The notes under the pieces: model-generated
Told to the model about the DNA's origin: nothing
The model's database searches: none
What the model saw: the letters and a program-made list of their open reading frames with translations, nothing else
Source of the DNA: Lewinellaceae bacterium
GTDB taxonomy: Bacteria > Bacteroidota > Bacteroidia > Chitinophagales > Saprospiraceae
Assembly: GCA_020636355.1 (NCBI GenBank)
Contig: JACJYB010000004.1
Location: forward strand, 62,001-126,000
Length of the DNA stretch: 64,000 nucleotides
Direction: 5' to 3'
Shown here: one piece after another, positions 16,900 through 25,412 of the stretch
How the letters are laid out: the number at the start of each line of letters is the position of its first letter
Position numbering within the stretch: position 1 is the first letter of the stretch
Position numbers and translations under genes: made by a program

Positions 16900-18838
16900 G
16901 TCCTAAATTTTGAAATCCACGGAAGATGATTTCGATATCCATCCAAATATCGAACTCTTTTGCATAAAGTGAATTGATCTTGTGTAACGTGTCGGGATGG
17001 TTTGCCCTTTCGGCATATTTAAGTGTTGGTGATACGACGCCGGGACGCAATGGCGGGAGGTGCCGGACCAAAGGATCTCCCTTGGCATATCCAACCCAAG
17101 TCTTTTGCCCACGGATCACCTGCCACCAGTTTACCGCAAATCCACGCTTTTGCCTGATATTCCAAATAACTACCGGTGATGCGATCAGCAGCAACAAGGC
17201 AACCCCTAAATCAAGCAATCGCTTCTGAACCAGAAAGTGAGGTATTTGCAGGTTTTGCTGCAAATCGTAAGTAATCAACTCTCCACGGGTATCTTTTGAT
17301 GGACTGCCGATAATGCTCAATGCAGTTTCATTGGCCATCTTGTACTGAATATCCGGTCCGAGAATGGTCATCCATTGGGTGATCGCGGAAACGGAAATTT
17401 CCGGCGACGAGAAGATGATCTCATCCACATGGCGGCTGCGACAGAGGTCCGGCAATACGGACAAATCGCGGTAGTTGTCCGGATCGGGATCAGGCTCATC
17501 CGGATCAATGTATCCTACCCACTGAAAAGGCTGCTTCAGGTACTCGAGCAAATCCAGTAATCGCTGACTGGTTTGTTTGCTGCCGATAATCAGAATTCTC
17601 TTCACCGGCAATGCATTCCTGCGCACTCCTTTGACGAGCATCCATTTGATCAGCCAATATAGCAGTGCCCAGCCTGCTGAAGCCAGCAGCAACAACCGGG
17701 AAGGACGCCACGTATCCGGCAACAATGCATATACGATCAATAAAGAAATAGCAGCCCAAAACCACCCATGCAGCCATTTCCAGATTTCTGCCACGCGCCG
17801 GTACCCTCCTAGCAAAGCATGATACAGGATAAAAAGTGCGGTATAGGCGGGAATCTGGATGTAATTATAGCTGGCAGGATAATACGTATCGGAATATTTG
17901 ATCGATTCCCATCCTTCCTTAAGGAAATAAAATCCTGCCATGAGCAGTAGGGCATCCACCATGATGCGCCAGGCTGTCCGCAAATAGGGCATCATAAATG
18001 CCCATCCCGCCTGAGCGTAAATCCCTAACCGCAATAACCAGGCATACCATCTGGCCTGCCGGCCGAAATATTTATTCGCGAAGATGACCATGGCCTGATA
18101 AAAGATACGGATGTACTTGAGACTACCCTTCCGCATCGATTCTCCTTTATAATGGATGATGGACGTAGAGGCCAGATAATGCAGTGTGAACCCGGACTGG
18201 GTGATACGATATGACCAGTCGATGTCTTCGCCATACATAAAGAACCGCTCGTCCAGCATCCCTGCCCGGTCGACTACTTCACGGCGAACCATCATGAATG
18301 CGCCGCATAAAACCTCGACCACCTGGTCCTTGTGTTCATCGAGGTAGCCCAGATAGTATCGATTAAAATGTTTGGATCGCGGGAATAAAGAGGCAAGGCC
18401 GGAAAAACGGCAGAAGGCCACAAAAGGAGTAGGCAGGCCGCGCTTGGACTCGGGGAGAAATTTACCGGAACCATCGATCATTCGCACACCCACTGCTCCC
18501 GCAGTCGCATGAGATTTTAAAAATTGCACACAGGTGAGTAATGTATTTTCCTGCAGGACTGTGTCCGGATTCAACAATAAAATCAACTCGCCCCTGGATG
18601 CTTCTATTCCCTGGTTGTTTGCCCGGGCAAATCCGGCGTTCTCGTCGTTTGCTATGCATAGGACCTGCGGAAATCTGGACCGGACCATCGCCAGTGAGTC
18701 ATCGGTAGAAGCATTGTCCACCACGATAATCTCCACGGATAAATTTTGGGAAGCTGTAAGCACCGAATTCAAGCATTGTTCCAGGAAATACCTGACATTG
18801 TAATTGACTATAACAATGCTAAGTGCAGGGACTGCCAT
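16892..18838 (-). CDS. GT2 glycosyltransferase fused to membrane and degenerate sugar-phosphotransferase-like region
   Basis: A 648-residue protein. Residues 1-240 are a family-2 glycosyltransferase: SIVIVNYN, DNASTDDS (41-48), LLLNPDT (metal/nucleotide site) and MYGEDIDWSYR. About four to five membrane segments follow (270-400). Then comes a Rossmann-like segment KRILIIGSKQTSQRLL, as in the N-terminal half of polyprenyl-phosphate sugar phosphotransferases. The end starts like that family (VQKRLLDLGVALLLL, then LRPGV), but the FRxxRVGxxG and KFRSM-type catalytic motifs are absent. The C-terminal half therefore looks like a pseudo-transferase scaffold. Likely role: polysaccharide or lipid-linked glycan assembly at the inner membrane. 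It starts 3 nt after recR and overlaps the M20 gene by 8 nt. Confidence 0.8.
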   Translation of the reverse strand: MAVPALSIVIVNYNVRYFLEQCLNSVLTASQNLSVEIIVVDNASTDDSLAMVRSRFPQVLCIANDENAGFARANNQGIEASRGELILLLNPDTVLQENTLLTCVQFLKSHATAGAVGVRMIDGSGKFLPESKRGLPTPFVAFCRFSGLASLFPRSKHFNRYYLGYLDEHKDQVVEVLCGAFMMVRREVVDRAGMLDERFFMYGEDIDWSYRITQSGFTLHYLASTSIIHYKGESMRKGSLKYIRIFYQAMVIFANKYFGRQARWYAWLLRLGIYAQAGWAFMMPYLRTAWRIMVDALLLMAGFYFLKEGWESIKYSDTYYPASYNYIQIPAYTALFILYHALLGGYRRVAEIWKWLHGWFWAAISLLIVYALLPDTWRPSRLLLLASAGWALLYWLIKWMLVKGVRRNALPVKRILIIGSKQTSQRLLDLLEYLKQPFQWVGYIDPDEPDPDPDNYRDLSVLPDLCRSRHVDEIIFSSPEISVSAITQWMTILGPDIQYKMANETALSIIGSPSKDTRGELITYDLQQNLQIPHFLVQKRLLDLGVALLLLIASPVVIWNIRQKRGFAVNWWQVIRGQKTWVGYAKGDPLVRHLPPLRPGVVSPTLKYAERANHPDTLHKINSLYAKEFDIWMDIEIIFRGFQNLGHD

Positions 18839-18841
18839 GAC

Positions 18842-19456
18842 TTAATCTTCCGTCACCGAATAGGGAACTCTGGCCAATATAGACCGGCCAAGGGTGACTT
18901 CATCGGCATATTCTAGCTCACCACCAAATGAAACACCACGGGCTATGGTACTGACCCGAACACCAGTCGGAAGCAATAACTTCGACAAGTAATAGATCGT
19001 CGTTTCACCTTCTATCGTAGGGCTAACCGCCATAATTACCTCACGAACCTGGTCTTTTTGCAATCTTTCTACCAATTCCCGGATGTGCAGGTTTTCCGGA
19101 CCTATCCCATCAATGGGTGATATGACGCCTCCCAGCACGTGATACATACCACGGTACTGATGGGTCTCCTCGATCGCCAGTACATCCCGGATCCCTTCGA
19201 CCACGCAGATCACCTGATGATCGCGCCTTGGGTCGGAGCAAATGGAACAAACGACCTCGTCGGAAAGATTAAAGCATTTAGTGCACTCCCGGATCTCTTC
19301 TCGTGCAGCCCGAATGTCATCGGTGAACCGTCTGACCAGCTCCGGATCCTGCTTTAACAAGTGCAAAACCATACGTAAGGCAGTTTTCCTTCCTATTCCC
19401 GGCAAAGTTGCAAACGCATCAACTGCCTGCTGCATGAGTTTCGATGGTAAGTGCAT
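18842..19456 (-). CDS. recR: Recombination mediator RecR
   Basis: A 204-residue protein of the RecFOR pathway that helps load RecA on gapped DNA. It shows the N-terminal helix-hairpin-helix (LPGIGRKTALRMVLHLL), a C4 zinc finger (CTKCFNLSDEVVCSIC) and the Toprim domain (VVEGIRDVLAIEE, GGVISPIDGIGPENL). The start MHLPSK at 19456 is chosen over the longer open frame (19495) because it matches the family's usual N-terminus and length. It is the first gene of a minus-strand operon with the glycosyltransferase fusion (3-nt gap) and the M20 hydrolase. Confidence 0.96.
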   Translation of the reverse strand: MHLPSKLMQQAVDAFATLPGIGRKTALRMVLHLLKQDPELVRRFTDDIRAAREEIRECTKCFNLSDEVVCSICSDPRRDHQVICVVEGIRDVLAIEETHQYRGMYHVLGGVISPIDGIGPENLHIRELVERLQKDQVREVIMAVSPTIEGETTIYYLSKLLLPTGVRVSTIARGVSFGGELEYADEVTLGRSILARVPYSVTED

Positions 19457-19551
19457 GGGAACAAAATTAGAAAAATATTGACAGCCCAGTGCCAATGGGA
19501 TATTAGAGGAAATTAAAAGGCCTATTATTTTAAGTAATACGGTTCAGGGAG

Positions 19552-19559
19552 TATTTTTG
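19552..19559 (+). promoter_or_regulatory. -7 promoter box for the E2 gene
   Basis: TATTTTTG fits TAnnTTTG and lies 28 nt before the start codon in the divergent spacer between recR and the E2 gene. A -33 box is not clear. Confidence 0.45.
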
Positions 19560-19587
19560 CTTTCTTAACACGGTAAATAAACATCGT

Positions 19588-20847
19588 ATGGCTGAAGTAA
19601 TTCGTATGCCGAGAATGAGCGACACCATGGAAGAAGGTGTCATCGTCTCTTGGTTAAAGAAAGAAGGCGAACCGGTAAAAACTGGCGATCTGCTCGCAGA
19701 AATAGAAACGGACAAAGCAACCATGGATTTTGAATCCTTATGGGAAGGCACTTTGTTACATATTGGTGCGAAAGAAGGTGAGGCCATTCCGATTGATGGA
19801 ATCATTGCCGTCATTGGTAAAAAAGGCGAAGACTTCAAAGCCGCATTGGCAGAGGCTGGAAATGCCGCCCCTGAAACCAGTGCACCTGCTGACAATACAT
19901 CCTCGGCGGAACCGGCTGTCAGTGCTGCGTCTGCGCCGAATGCTCCCGCCAAGACTGCGGCCCCTGCATCCACCTCAGATTCGGACGCTGACCGGCTCAA
20001 AGCATCACCCTTAGCCAAGGCCATGGCCAAAGAATCCGGGATTGACATTGCTTCCATCAAAGGTACGGGCGACCAGGGTCGGATTGTACGTCGCGACGTG
20101 GAAGCAGCCATCGAAACCGGTGGATCCGAAGCACCGGCTGTCTCTGTAGCTCCGGTATTCGGTCAGGAATCTTACGAAGAGGTCAATATCAGCCAAATGC
20201 GCAAGACCATTGCGCGCCGGCTAGCCGAAAGCAAATTTTCAGCACCCCATTTCTACCTCACCATTGAAATCAACATGGGCCGGGCCAGCGATGCCCGCCA
20301 GCGTATTCTGGAAATGAGCGGTGAAAAAGTATCCTTTAATGATATGGTCGTAAAGGCCTGCGCCATGGCATTGCGCAAACATCCCGCGGTTAATTCGTCC
20401 TGGATGGGTGATAAAATACGCCGCAACCACCATATCCATGTAGGCGTAGCTGTTGCCGTGAGCGAAGGATTACTGGTTCCGGTGATCCGGCACACCGATC
20501 TGAAGTCCATGACACAAATCAATGCGGAAGTCAAAGTCCTGGCTGCCAAAGCCAAAGACAAAAAATTACAGCCGGATGAGATGCAAGGCAACACATTTAC
20601 CATTTCAAACCTGGGAATGTTTGGAATCGAAGAATTTACTGCCATCATCAATCCTCCGGATGCATGCATTTTGGCCATTGGTGCAATTATAGAAAAACCA
20701 ATTATCCAGAATGGTCAGGTAGTTGCCGGTAAAATTATGAAAGTGACCCTTTCCTGTGACCACCGCGTGGTCGATGGAGCCACTGGTGCACAATTCCTCC
20801 AGACGGTGAAGCAGTACCTGGAAGAACCAATGATGATGCTGGTTTAG
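19588..20847 (+). CDS. Dihydrolipoamide acetyltransferase, E2 of pyruvate dehydrogenase-type complex
   Basis: A 419-residue acyltransferase core subunit. One lipoyl domain (1-80, lipoylated K43 in ETDKATM) is followed by a long Ala/Pro-rich mobile linker (about 90-130) and the E1/E3-binding domain (about 133-170, ASPLAKAMAKESGID...GRIVRRDV). The catalytic domain has DHRVVDGA with His392 and Asp396. A single lipoyl domain and the substrate-cleft residues fit pyruvate E2 in Bacteroidota, but branched-chain 2-oxoacid E2 cannot be excluded. E1 and E3 genes are not in the window. It stands alone with its own promoter box and a strong terminator. Confidence 0.9.
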   Translation: MAEVIRMPRMSDTMEEGVIVSWLKKEGEPVKTGDLLAEIETDKATMDFESLWEGTLLHIGAKEGEAIPIDGIIAVIGKKGEDFKAALAEAGNAAPETSAPADNTSSAEPAVSAASAPNAPAKTAAPASTSDSDADRLKASPLAKAMAKESGIDIASIKGTGDQGRIVRRDVEAAIETGGSEAPAVSVAPVFGQESYEEVNISQMRKTIARRLAESKFSAPHFYLTIEINMGRASDARQRILEMSGEKVSFNDMVVKACAMALRKHPAVNSSWMGDKIRRNHHIHVGVAVAVSEGLLVPVIRHTDLKSMTQINAEVKVLAAKAKDKKLQPDEMQGNTFTISNLGMFGIEEFTAIINPPDACILAIGAIIEKPIIQNGQVVAGKIMKVTLSCDHRVVDGATGAQFLQTVKQYLEEPMMMLV

Positions 20848-20866
20848 TCCTGCCAACAAATAAGAA

Positions 20867-20902
20867 AAAGGGATGTGGAAACCAATTCACATCCCTTTTT
20901 TT
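20867..20902 (+). terminator. Intrinsic terminator after the E2 gene
   Basis: AAAGGGATGTG (20867-20877) pairs with CACATCCCTTT (20888-20898), a perfect 11-bp stem with a 10-nt loop, followed by T to 20902. It is 20 nt after the E2 stop. The preceding A run could let it work in the other direction too. Confidence 0.9.
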
Positions 20903-20920
20903 ACGCAAAATTTTATGCAA

Positions 20921-20956
20921 AAAAAAAGAGTCAAACTGGTGAAGCTTGACTCTTTT
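20921..20956 (-). terminator. Intrinsic terminator after the OmpA/TSP3 gene
   Basis: On the minus strand AAAAGAGTCAA pairs with TTGACTCTTTT (plus 20946-20956 and 20924-20934) around an 11-nt loop, followed by a long T run (plus-strand A at 20919-20927). It lies 24 nt after the ompA-type stop and back-to-back with the E2 terminator. Confidence 0.88.
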
Positions 20957-20979
20957 GCATTTATGCGTTCAATTCTTAG

Positions 20980-22719
20980 TTAATATCCGGAATTGCGGTT
21001 TCCACTGTATTTAACCCCTGGACGTGATGATCCTGGGGTGTTTTTACCTGCATCTGGTCCTTCTGGCATGCTCATTTCCTGATCACCAGGTTTTGCTACT
21101 CTAAACTCGACGCGGCGGTTCATATACTGCATGCGCTCCTGTTCTACGGAAGTTTTGTGGTTATCGGGAAGATCATCCACAATCTCCTCATTTTCACCAC
21201 CATATTGCAGGATGAAACGATCCCTGGAAATACCATATTTCTCAACGAGGTAATCTATGGATGCTTTCGCGCGCTTGTACGATAATACATTATTGTATTC
21301 CGGGGTATTGCGCACATCAGCGAAACCATCTGCAACGACCTTGATTTCCGGATGTTCTTTCATTACGGTAGCAACATGATGCAACTGACCGTAAAATTCC
21401 GGTTTGATGTAATATTTGTCCAGATCAAAATGAATCATAGGCAAAAACCATTCGGTCTTGATATTGGCAATACGGGAATTGATCATGTCTGCCACTTCAT
21501 CTTCGGTCACCCATGGTCCGTCAATCTTTGCAACTCCGTTTCCGTCAACATCATAACCCGGAGGAGAGTAAGGTTCTTTATCCTGATAGTCCGGTACTCC
21601 GTCACCATCACTGTCCAGTGCGACCCCGCGTACGTCAACCGGCGCACCGGCGACAGTATTCGGCTCCTGATCCAGCATGTCTATGACGCCATCACCATCT
21701 GAATCGGTCAAATCCAATACAGGACGTTGCTTAAGCTCAGCAATATCATTTAATGCGCCATCGATCGGATTCAACCAGTACAAGGGTTCGGTCCGTTTAT
21801 CGAACGATCCGAGGTTGATCCCTAACCGAATATTGGTGTAGTGTGAAACGTCGTTGTTGTTCGACTGATCGTATATGGAACGATACTCAAACCCATCCAG
21901 CAGATCGTTATCACTCAGCATCACCTGATGTTCAATCGCGATGTTAAGCCGTTTGTTGATTTTCCGTGAAATACCTACACCGGCCTGAAACATAGGATGG
22001 ATATTGGTTTTGTCATTCAATCTAAAGATGGCGCTTTTCACTCTGGCATCGGTTTCATAATCCCCATCCAAAATGGCTTTGACATCTTTTTTGATTTGTT
22101 TCCTTCCAGCTCTTGTATCCACATCTCCGCTAACCCCAGACCAGTTGTAAGCCGTAGTCCCGTTCAAGGCATCGATTTTCGTTACATTATTGTCCAATCC
22201 GATACCCAGGAACATGTAGGTGTTCCATTTATTCCGCTCCTGGTGAAACAAAATATTCCCGATGTTAAGAACCCCTTGCAGCGAGCCATAAAAGTATTTC
22301 GTCTTATAGTTCCGGTAGAGATCATCCACTTTGTCCCGGACAGAAGGAATCAGATCCACATTCATGATCGCATTCGAAGAGCGCTGAGGATCCAGGCCCG
22401 TGGCTACTCCATAGAACAAATCACCCCGGATGGAGAAAGCATAACGAAACGCTTTACGCAGGTGAACGCCCAAACCCAGATTTGGCCAATGGGTATCAAC
22501 GTCGCCATTGATGAAATAACTGCCTGCATGAATTCCCAACTCCCACATGTCTTTAGGTTTGGCAGAATAGCCAGCCTCCCCCATTTTCCATTTATGGTTC
22601 TGGTCCGGGTCGACTGTCATGTCATCATTGATCATTGGCTTTGAAAAAGCCTCATCCTGCGCGTTCAGGCCACCAAAAACCAATAATCCAAACAAAAAGA
22701 ACATGATTCGATTTCGCAT
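20980..22719 (-). CDS. OmpA-family outer-membrane protein with TSP type-3 repeats
   Basis: A 579-residue protein with a signal peptide (cleaved after GGLNAQ) and an N-terminal beta-barrel region (about 55-310). Two thrombospondin type-3 calcium-binding repeats follow (DSDGDGVIDMLDQEP and DSDGDGVPDYQDKEP, about 340-385), then an OmpA-like peptidoglycan-binding domain (about 425-545, with ADGFADVRNTPEYN and LSYKRAKA). The extreme C-terminus is Gly/Pro/Ser-rich and disordered. The layout anchors the outer membrane to the wall, as in P43/PorF-like proteins of Bacteroidota. It is monocistronic with its own terminator. The AT-rich divergent spacer (22720-22927) separates it from the arginase-fold gene. 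Confidence 0.9.
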   Translation of the reverse strand: MRNRIMFFLFGLLVFGGLNAQDEAFSKPMINDDMTVDPDQNHKWKMGEAGYSAKPKDMWELGIHAGSYFINGDVDTHWPNLGLGVHLRKAFRYAFSIRGDLFYGVATGLDPQRSSNAIMNVDLIPSVRDKVDDLYRNYKTKYFYGSLQGVLNIGNILFHQERNKWNTYMFLGIGLDNNVTKIDALNGTTAYNWSGVSGDVDTRAGRKQIKKDVKAILDGDYETDARVKSAIFRLNDKTNIHPMFQAGVGISRKINKRLNIAIEHQVMLSDNDLLDGFEYRSIYDQSNNNDVSHYTNIRLGINLGSFDKRTEPLYWLNPIDGALNDIAELKQRPVLDLTDSDGDGVIDMLDQEPNTVAGAPVDVRGVALDSDGDGVPDYQDKEPYSPPGYDVDGNGVAKIDGPWVTEDEVADMINSRIANIKTEWFLPMIHFDLDKYYIKPEFYGQLHHVATVMKEHPEIKVVADGFADVRNTPEYNNVLSYKRAKASIDYLVEKYGISRDRFILQYGGENEEIVDDLPDNHKTSVEQERMQYMNRRVEFRVAKPGDQEMSMPEGPDAGKNTPGSSRPGVKYSGNRNSGY

Positions 22720-22903
22720 AAAAATTATGTTTATCTGAGTAATTATACCGCTTGAATGCCTAGATCGTGCAGGTTATAATTAGGGCTTTCAGTCTATTCT
22801 TAAAATGGCGAATACATGTTAAAATTAGACAATGAATGCCAGTAAGTCAAAATATTGAGAGTAAAATTTATTTGAAAAATATATTACAATTATTTTTTAT
22901 GTA

Positions 22904-22911
22904 TAAATTTG
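22904..22911 (+). promoter_or_regulatory. -7 promoter box for the arginase-fold gene
   Basis: TAAATTTG matches TAnnTTTG, 16 nt before the start. A TTTG at 22871-22874 is 29 nt away, too far for the usual -33 spacing. Confidence 0.35.
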
Positions 22912-22927
22912 TCACAAAGACAATGTT

Positions 22928-23983
22928 ATGCTGGAAAACTGGATTCGCCCTCTACAACTGGACTTCAAGTCAAAACAACAGCAATCCATTCTGGATTATC
23001 ACCGTGATCCCAATTGTTTGGAGAATGCCCGGATCGCCCTGATCGGCTGGGATGAAAGTTTTATACCCATCCTGGAAGAGCTCCAGTCTTATCATTTTCC
23101 TTTCAATCTGTCCATAGTCCAGCTGGGCTTAGTCCGCAAACCGACCGTAGAATTTGTACTGCCCCTCATTCAAGAATTGCAGGATGGCGGAATCATAGCA
23201 GTGATCGTCGGAGCGGAAGTTCCGGCAGCATTGTTGTTCAAATCGCATCAGCACGCCCGCCCATTTTTTAATCCCGTTTTGGTCGATGAGCGCATCCGGC
23301 TGGAAGAAGATCAAAGCTTTGCTACAACCTCCTTCGTTGAATCCTCGCCCCTCAATTGTTTTCATATTTCCTGGCTAGCCGTCCAGATGCATTTGGCACA
23401 TCCCGGGTTTATCAACTCGGAGCATTACTTCCTGGATACCATACGTTTGGGAAAGATCCGGCAATACAAAGAAAGCATTGAGCCAGCTGTGCGTGATGCT
23501 GACTTTCTCTACTTCAATCTGGCAGCGATGCGAGCATCCGATGCTCCTGGCAAATTCGGCCACAACCCCAGCGGACTCTATTCCGAGGAAGCGTCCCAGT
23601 TGACCAGATATGCCGGCTTGAGTGACCGGCTTTCCGCTCTGACCATCACCGGTTACAATCCCGAGCACCTGCAGTTTGCCCAGACAACGGTACTGATCAG
23701 CCAGATGATCTGGTACTTTTTGGAAGGTTTTGCAAATCGCAAACAGGATTATCCGATCCAGGAATCCTCCATGATCGAATACATCGTCGACCTGTCCAAG
23801 CATGGAAGACCACTAAAATTTCTGAAGAGTACAAAGAGTGGTCGCTGGTGGTTGAAAGTTCAGATCGATATCGAAAATCAAATGATCGACCGGTTCATAC
23901 CCTGTAGCTATGACGATTATGCACAAGCATGTTCTGATGAAGTTTCGGACCGATTGCTGTATGCTTTCGAACGTTACGGATAG
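22928..23983 (+). CDS. Arginase/formimidoylglutamase-fold protein, metal ligands missing
   Basis: A 351-residue protein with the overall order of the ureohydrolase (arginase, agmatinase, HutG) superfamily. However, the metal-binding motifs are lost. Where active enzymes have DxHxD and SxDxDxxDP, this protein has VLVDERIRLEE and FLYFNLAAMRASDAPG, so the paired manganese site should not form. The following PG and the Gly-rich turns keep the fold recognisable. It is therefore best called a pseudoenzyme. I recall that Bacteroidota genomes carry such a formimidoylglutamase-like gene next to T9SS/gliding genes (for example near gldK), and here it stands beside murF, gldJ and porU/porV. A role in T9SS is speculation. 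Confidence 0.6.
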   Translation: MLENWIRPLQLDFKSKQQQSILDYHRDPNCLENARIALIGWDESFIPILEELQSYHFPFNLSIVQLGLVRKPTVEFVLPLIQELQDGGIIAVIVGAEVPAALLFKSHQHARPFFNPVLVDERIRLEEDQSFATTSFVESSPLNCFHISWLAVQMHLAHPGFINSEHYFLDTIRLGKIRQYKESIEPAVRDADFLYFNLAAMRASDAPGKFGHNPSGLYSEEASQLTRYAGLSDRLSALTITGYNPEHLQFAQTTVLISQMIWYFLEGFANRKQDYPIQESSMIEYIVDLSKHGRPLKFLKSTKSGRWWLKVQIDIENQMIDRFIPCSYDDYAQACSDEVSDRLLYAFERYG

Positions 23984-24018
23984 TTCACTGATCCGGATAG
24001 CTTAGAATCTTTATCTCC

Positions 24019-24054
24019 ACCTGAAAGTATCCTGCACCCGGGCTGGTTTCAGGT
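24019..24054. terminator. Hairpin between convergent genes, possible terminator
   Basis: ACCTGAAA (24019-24026) and TTTCAGGT (24047-24054) form a perfect 8-bp stem with a 20-nt loop between the convergent arginase-fold gene and murF. There is no T run, so termination is uncertain. Confidence 0.3.
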
Positions 24055-25328
24055 CACACCAACAATTTCTCCAGACCAATTCCCCTGGACCCTTTGATCA
24101 GTATCCAGGAAGCAGGCTGCAACAGGCTTTCCCAGTCTTCGCGTTGCATGTCTTTAACCGATTCGAAAGCAGTATAACCGGAGGCCAATGCCTTAAAAAG
24201 CGGTCCGACCAGAAAGACTTTGGACCATTCATGCAATCGGATCAATTCGAGAATGATTTGATGTTCTGCTACAGAGGCATCTCCCAATTCGAGCATATCA
24301 CCAAGAATGAGCACCTTAGGGTTTTGCTGACGGCTTGCAAAATGCTCGACAGCAGCTCGCATGCTACTTGGATTGGCATTATAGGCATCCAACAAGACCT
24401 GATGGCCATGCCATTCCAATTCCTGGGATCGCTGATTGGCCGGCCTGTATTGCATGATGCCTTCCCGAATGGCATCCCAGGGAACCCCAAAAAACGCTCC
24501 AACCGTTGCCGCTGCCATCAGATTCGGTGCATTATAGGTGCCATATAGGGAGCTTTCCAGTTCTATGCCTGCTTCATTTCCCAAATAGCTCAAAGAAATA
24601 TACGGCTCTGACTTACTCAATGCATAGCGATAATCCACATGCTCTGCTATTCCATAGCGCACCATCTGTTGATAGGGATAGTCACGCAGCCGTTCATCAT
24701 CCTCATTGATAAAAAGAACGCCACCGGTAGCGGATACCTGATCGAACAAAGACCATTTTTCTTTTCTTACCCCTTCCAGGGACCCCAACCCTTCCAGATG
24801 CGCCTTGCCAATATTGGTAATCAACCCGTAGTTTGGGGCTGCAATCCGGCTTAGCATTGCTATCTCTCCCGGATTATTGGTACCCATTTCGATCACTGCA
24901 AATTCGGCATCGGTGGGCATGGCCAGCAGCGTTAGCGGAACCCCGATGTGATTGTTCAGGTTGCCCCGGGTATAATGGACCCGGAAATTGCGGGCGAGAA
25001 CACGAACGATGAGTTCTTTAGTGGTTGTTTTCCCATTGGATCCGGTAATACCCAATACCGGTATATCAAATTGCATCCGGTGATGGTGGGCCAATAATTG
25101 CAGGGTATGCAGCACATCATCGACTAGTATCTGATCCCTTAACCCAGGGATTATCCGGGATACCACCGCGGCAAGCGCCCCTTTTTCCAGTGCAAGCCCG
25201 ACATAATCATGCCCGTCAAACCGATCTCCGGTAAGGGCAAAAAAAAGCATTCCCGGTTCTATGCTGCGGGTATCGGTATTTATGCCTCTGGATTTTTGAT
25301 AAAGCGAATAAAGGGTCTGCAAATCCAT
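24054..25328 (-). CDS. murF: UDP-N-acetylmuramoyl-tripeptide--D-alanyl-D-alanine ligase MurF
   Basis: A 424-residue ATP-dependent ligase adding D-Ala-D-Ala to the peptidoglycan precursor in the cytoplasm. It has the Mur N-terminal substrate domain (NTDTRSIEPGMLFFAL), the P-loop GITGSNGKTTTKE (94-102), the central-domain EMGTNNPGEI and GKAHLEGLGSLEGV, and the C-terminal DAYNANPSSMRAAVEHF and LGDMLELG motifs typical of MurF rather than MurC-E. It follows gldJ on the same strand, separated by 84 nt containing an intrinsic terminator. A murF-gldJ neighbourhood is common in Bacteroidota. Confidence 0.95.
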   Translation of the reverse strand: MDLQTLYSLYQKSRGINTDTRSIEPGMLFFALTGDRFDGHDYVGLALEKGALAAVVSRIIPGLRDQILVDDVLHTLQLLAHHHRMQFDIPVLGITGSNGKTTTKELIVRVLARNFRVHYTRGNLNNHIGVPLTLLAMPTDAEFAVIEMGTNNPGEIAMLSRIAAPNYGLITNIGKAHLEGLGSLEGVRKEKWSLFDQVSATGGVLFINEDDERLRDYPYQQMVRYGIAEHVDYRYALSKSEPYISLSYLGNEAGIELESSLYGTYNAPNLMAAATVGAFFGVPWDAIREGIMQYRPANQRSQELEWHGHQVLLDAYNANPSSMRAAVEHFASRQQNPKVLILGDMLELGDASVAEHQIILELIRLHEWSKVFLVGPLFKALASGYTAFESVKDMQREDWESLLQPASWILIKGSRGIGLEKLLV

Positions 25329-25359
25329 GGTTCAAGGTCTGTTACTTCAGCCCGAAAAT

Positions 25360-25389
25360 AAAAAATCCCCACATCTGACGATGCAGGGA
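25360..25389 (-). terminator. Intrinsic terminator after gldJ
   Basis: On the minus strand TCCCTGCATC pairs with GATGTGGGGA (two G-T pairs, 4-nt loop GTCA; plus 25366-25389), followed by TTTTTT. It lies 24 nt after the gldJ stop and would uncouple murF from gldJ. Confidence 0.8.
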
Positions 25390-25412
25390 CTTTGATTCCT
25401 AATTGATCGAAA

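Noticed and set aside
21997..22644. 215-codon plus-strand open frame inside the OmpA/TSP3 gene
   Set aside because: Antisense to a clear OmpA gene, no domain recognised.
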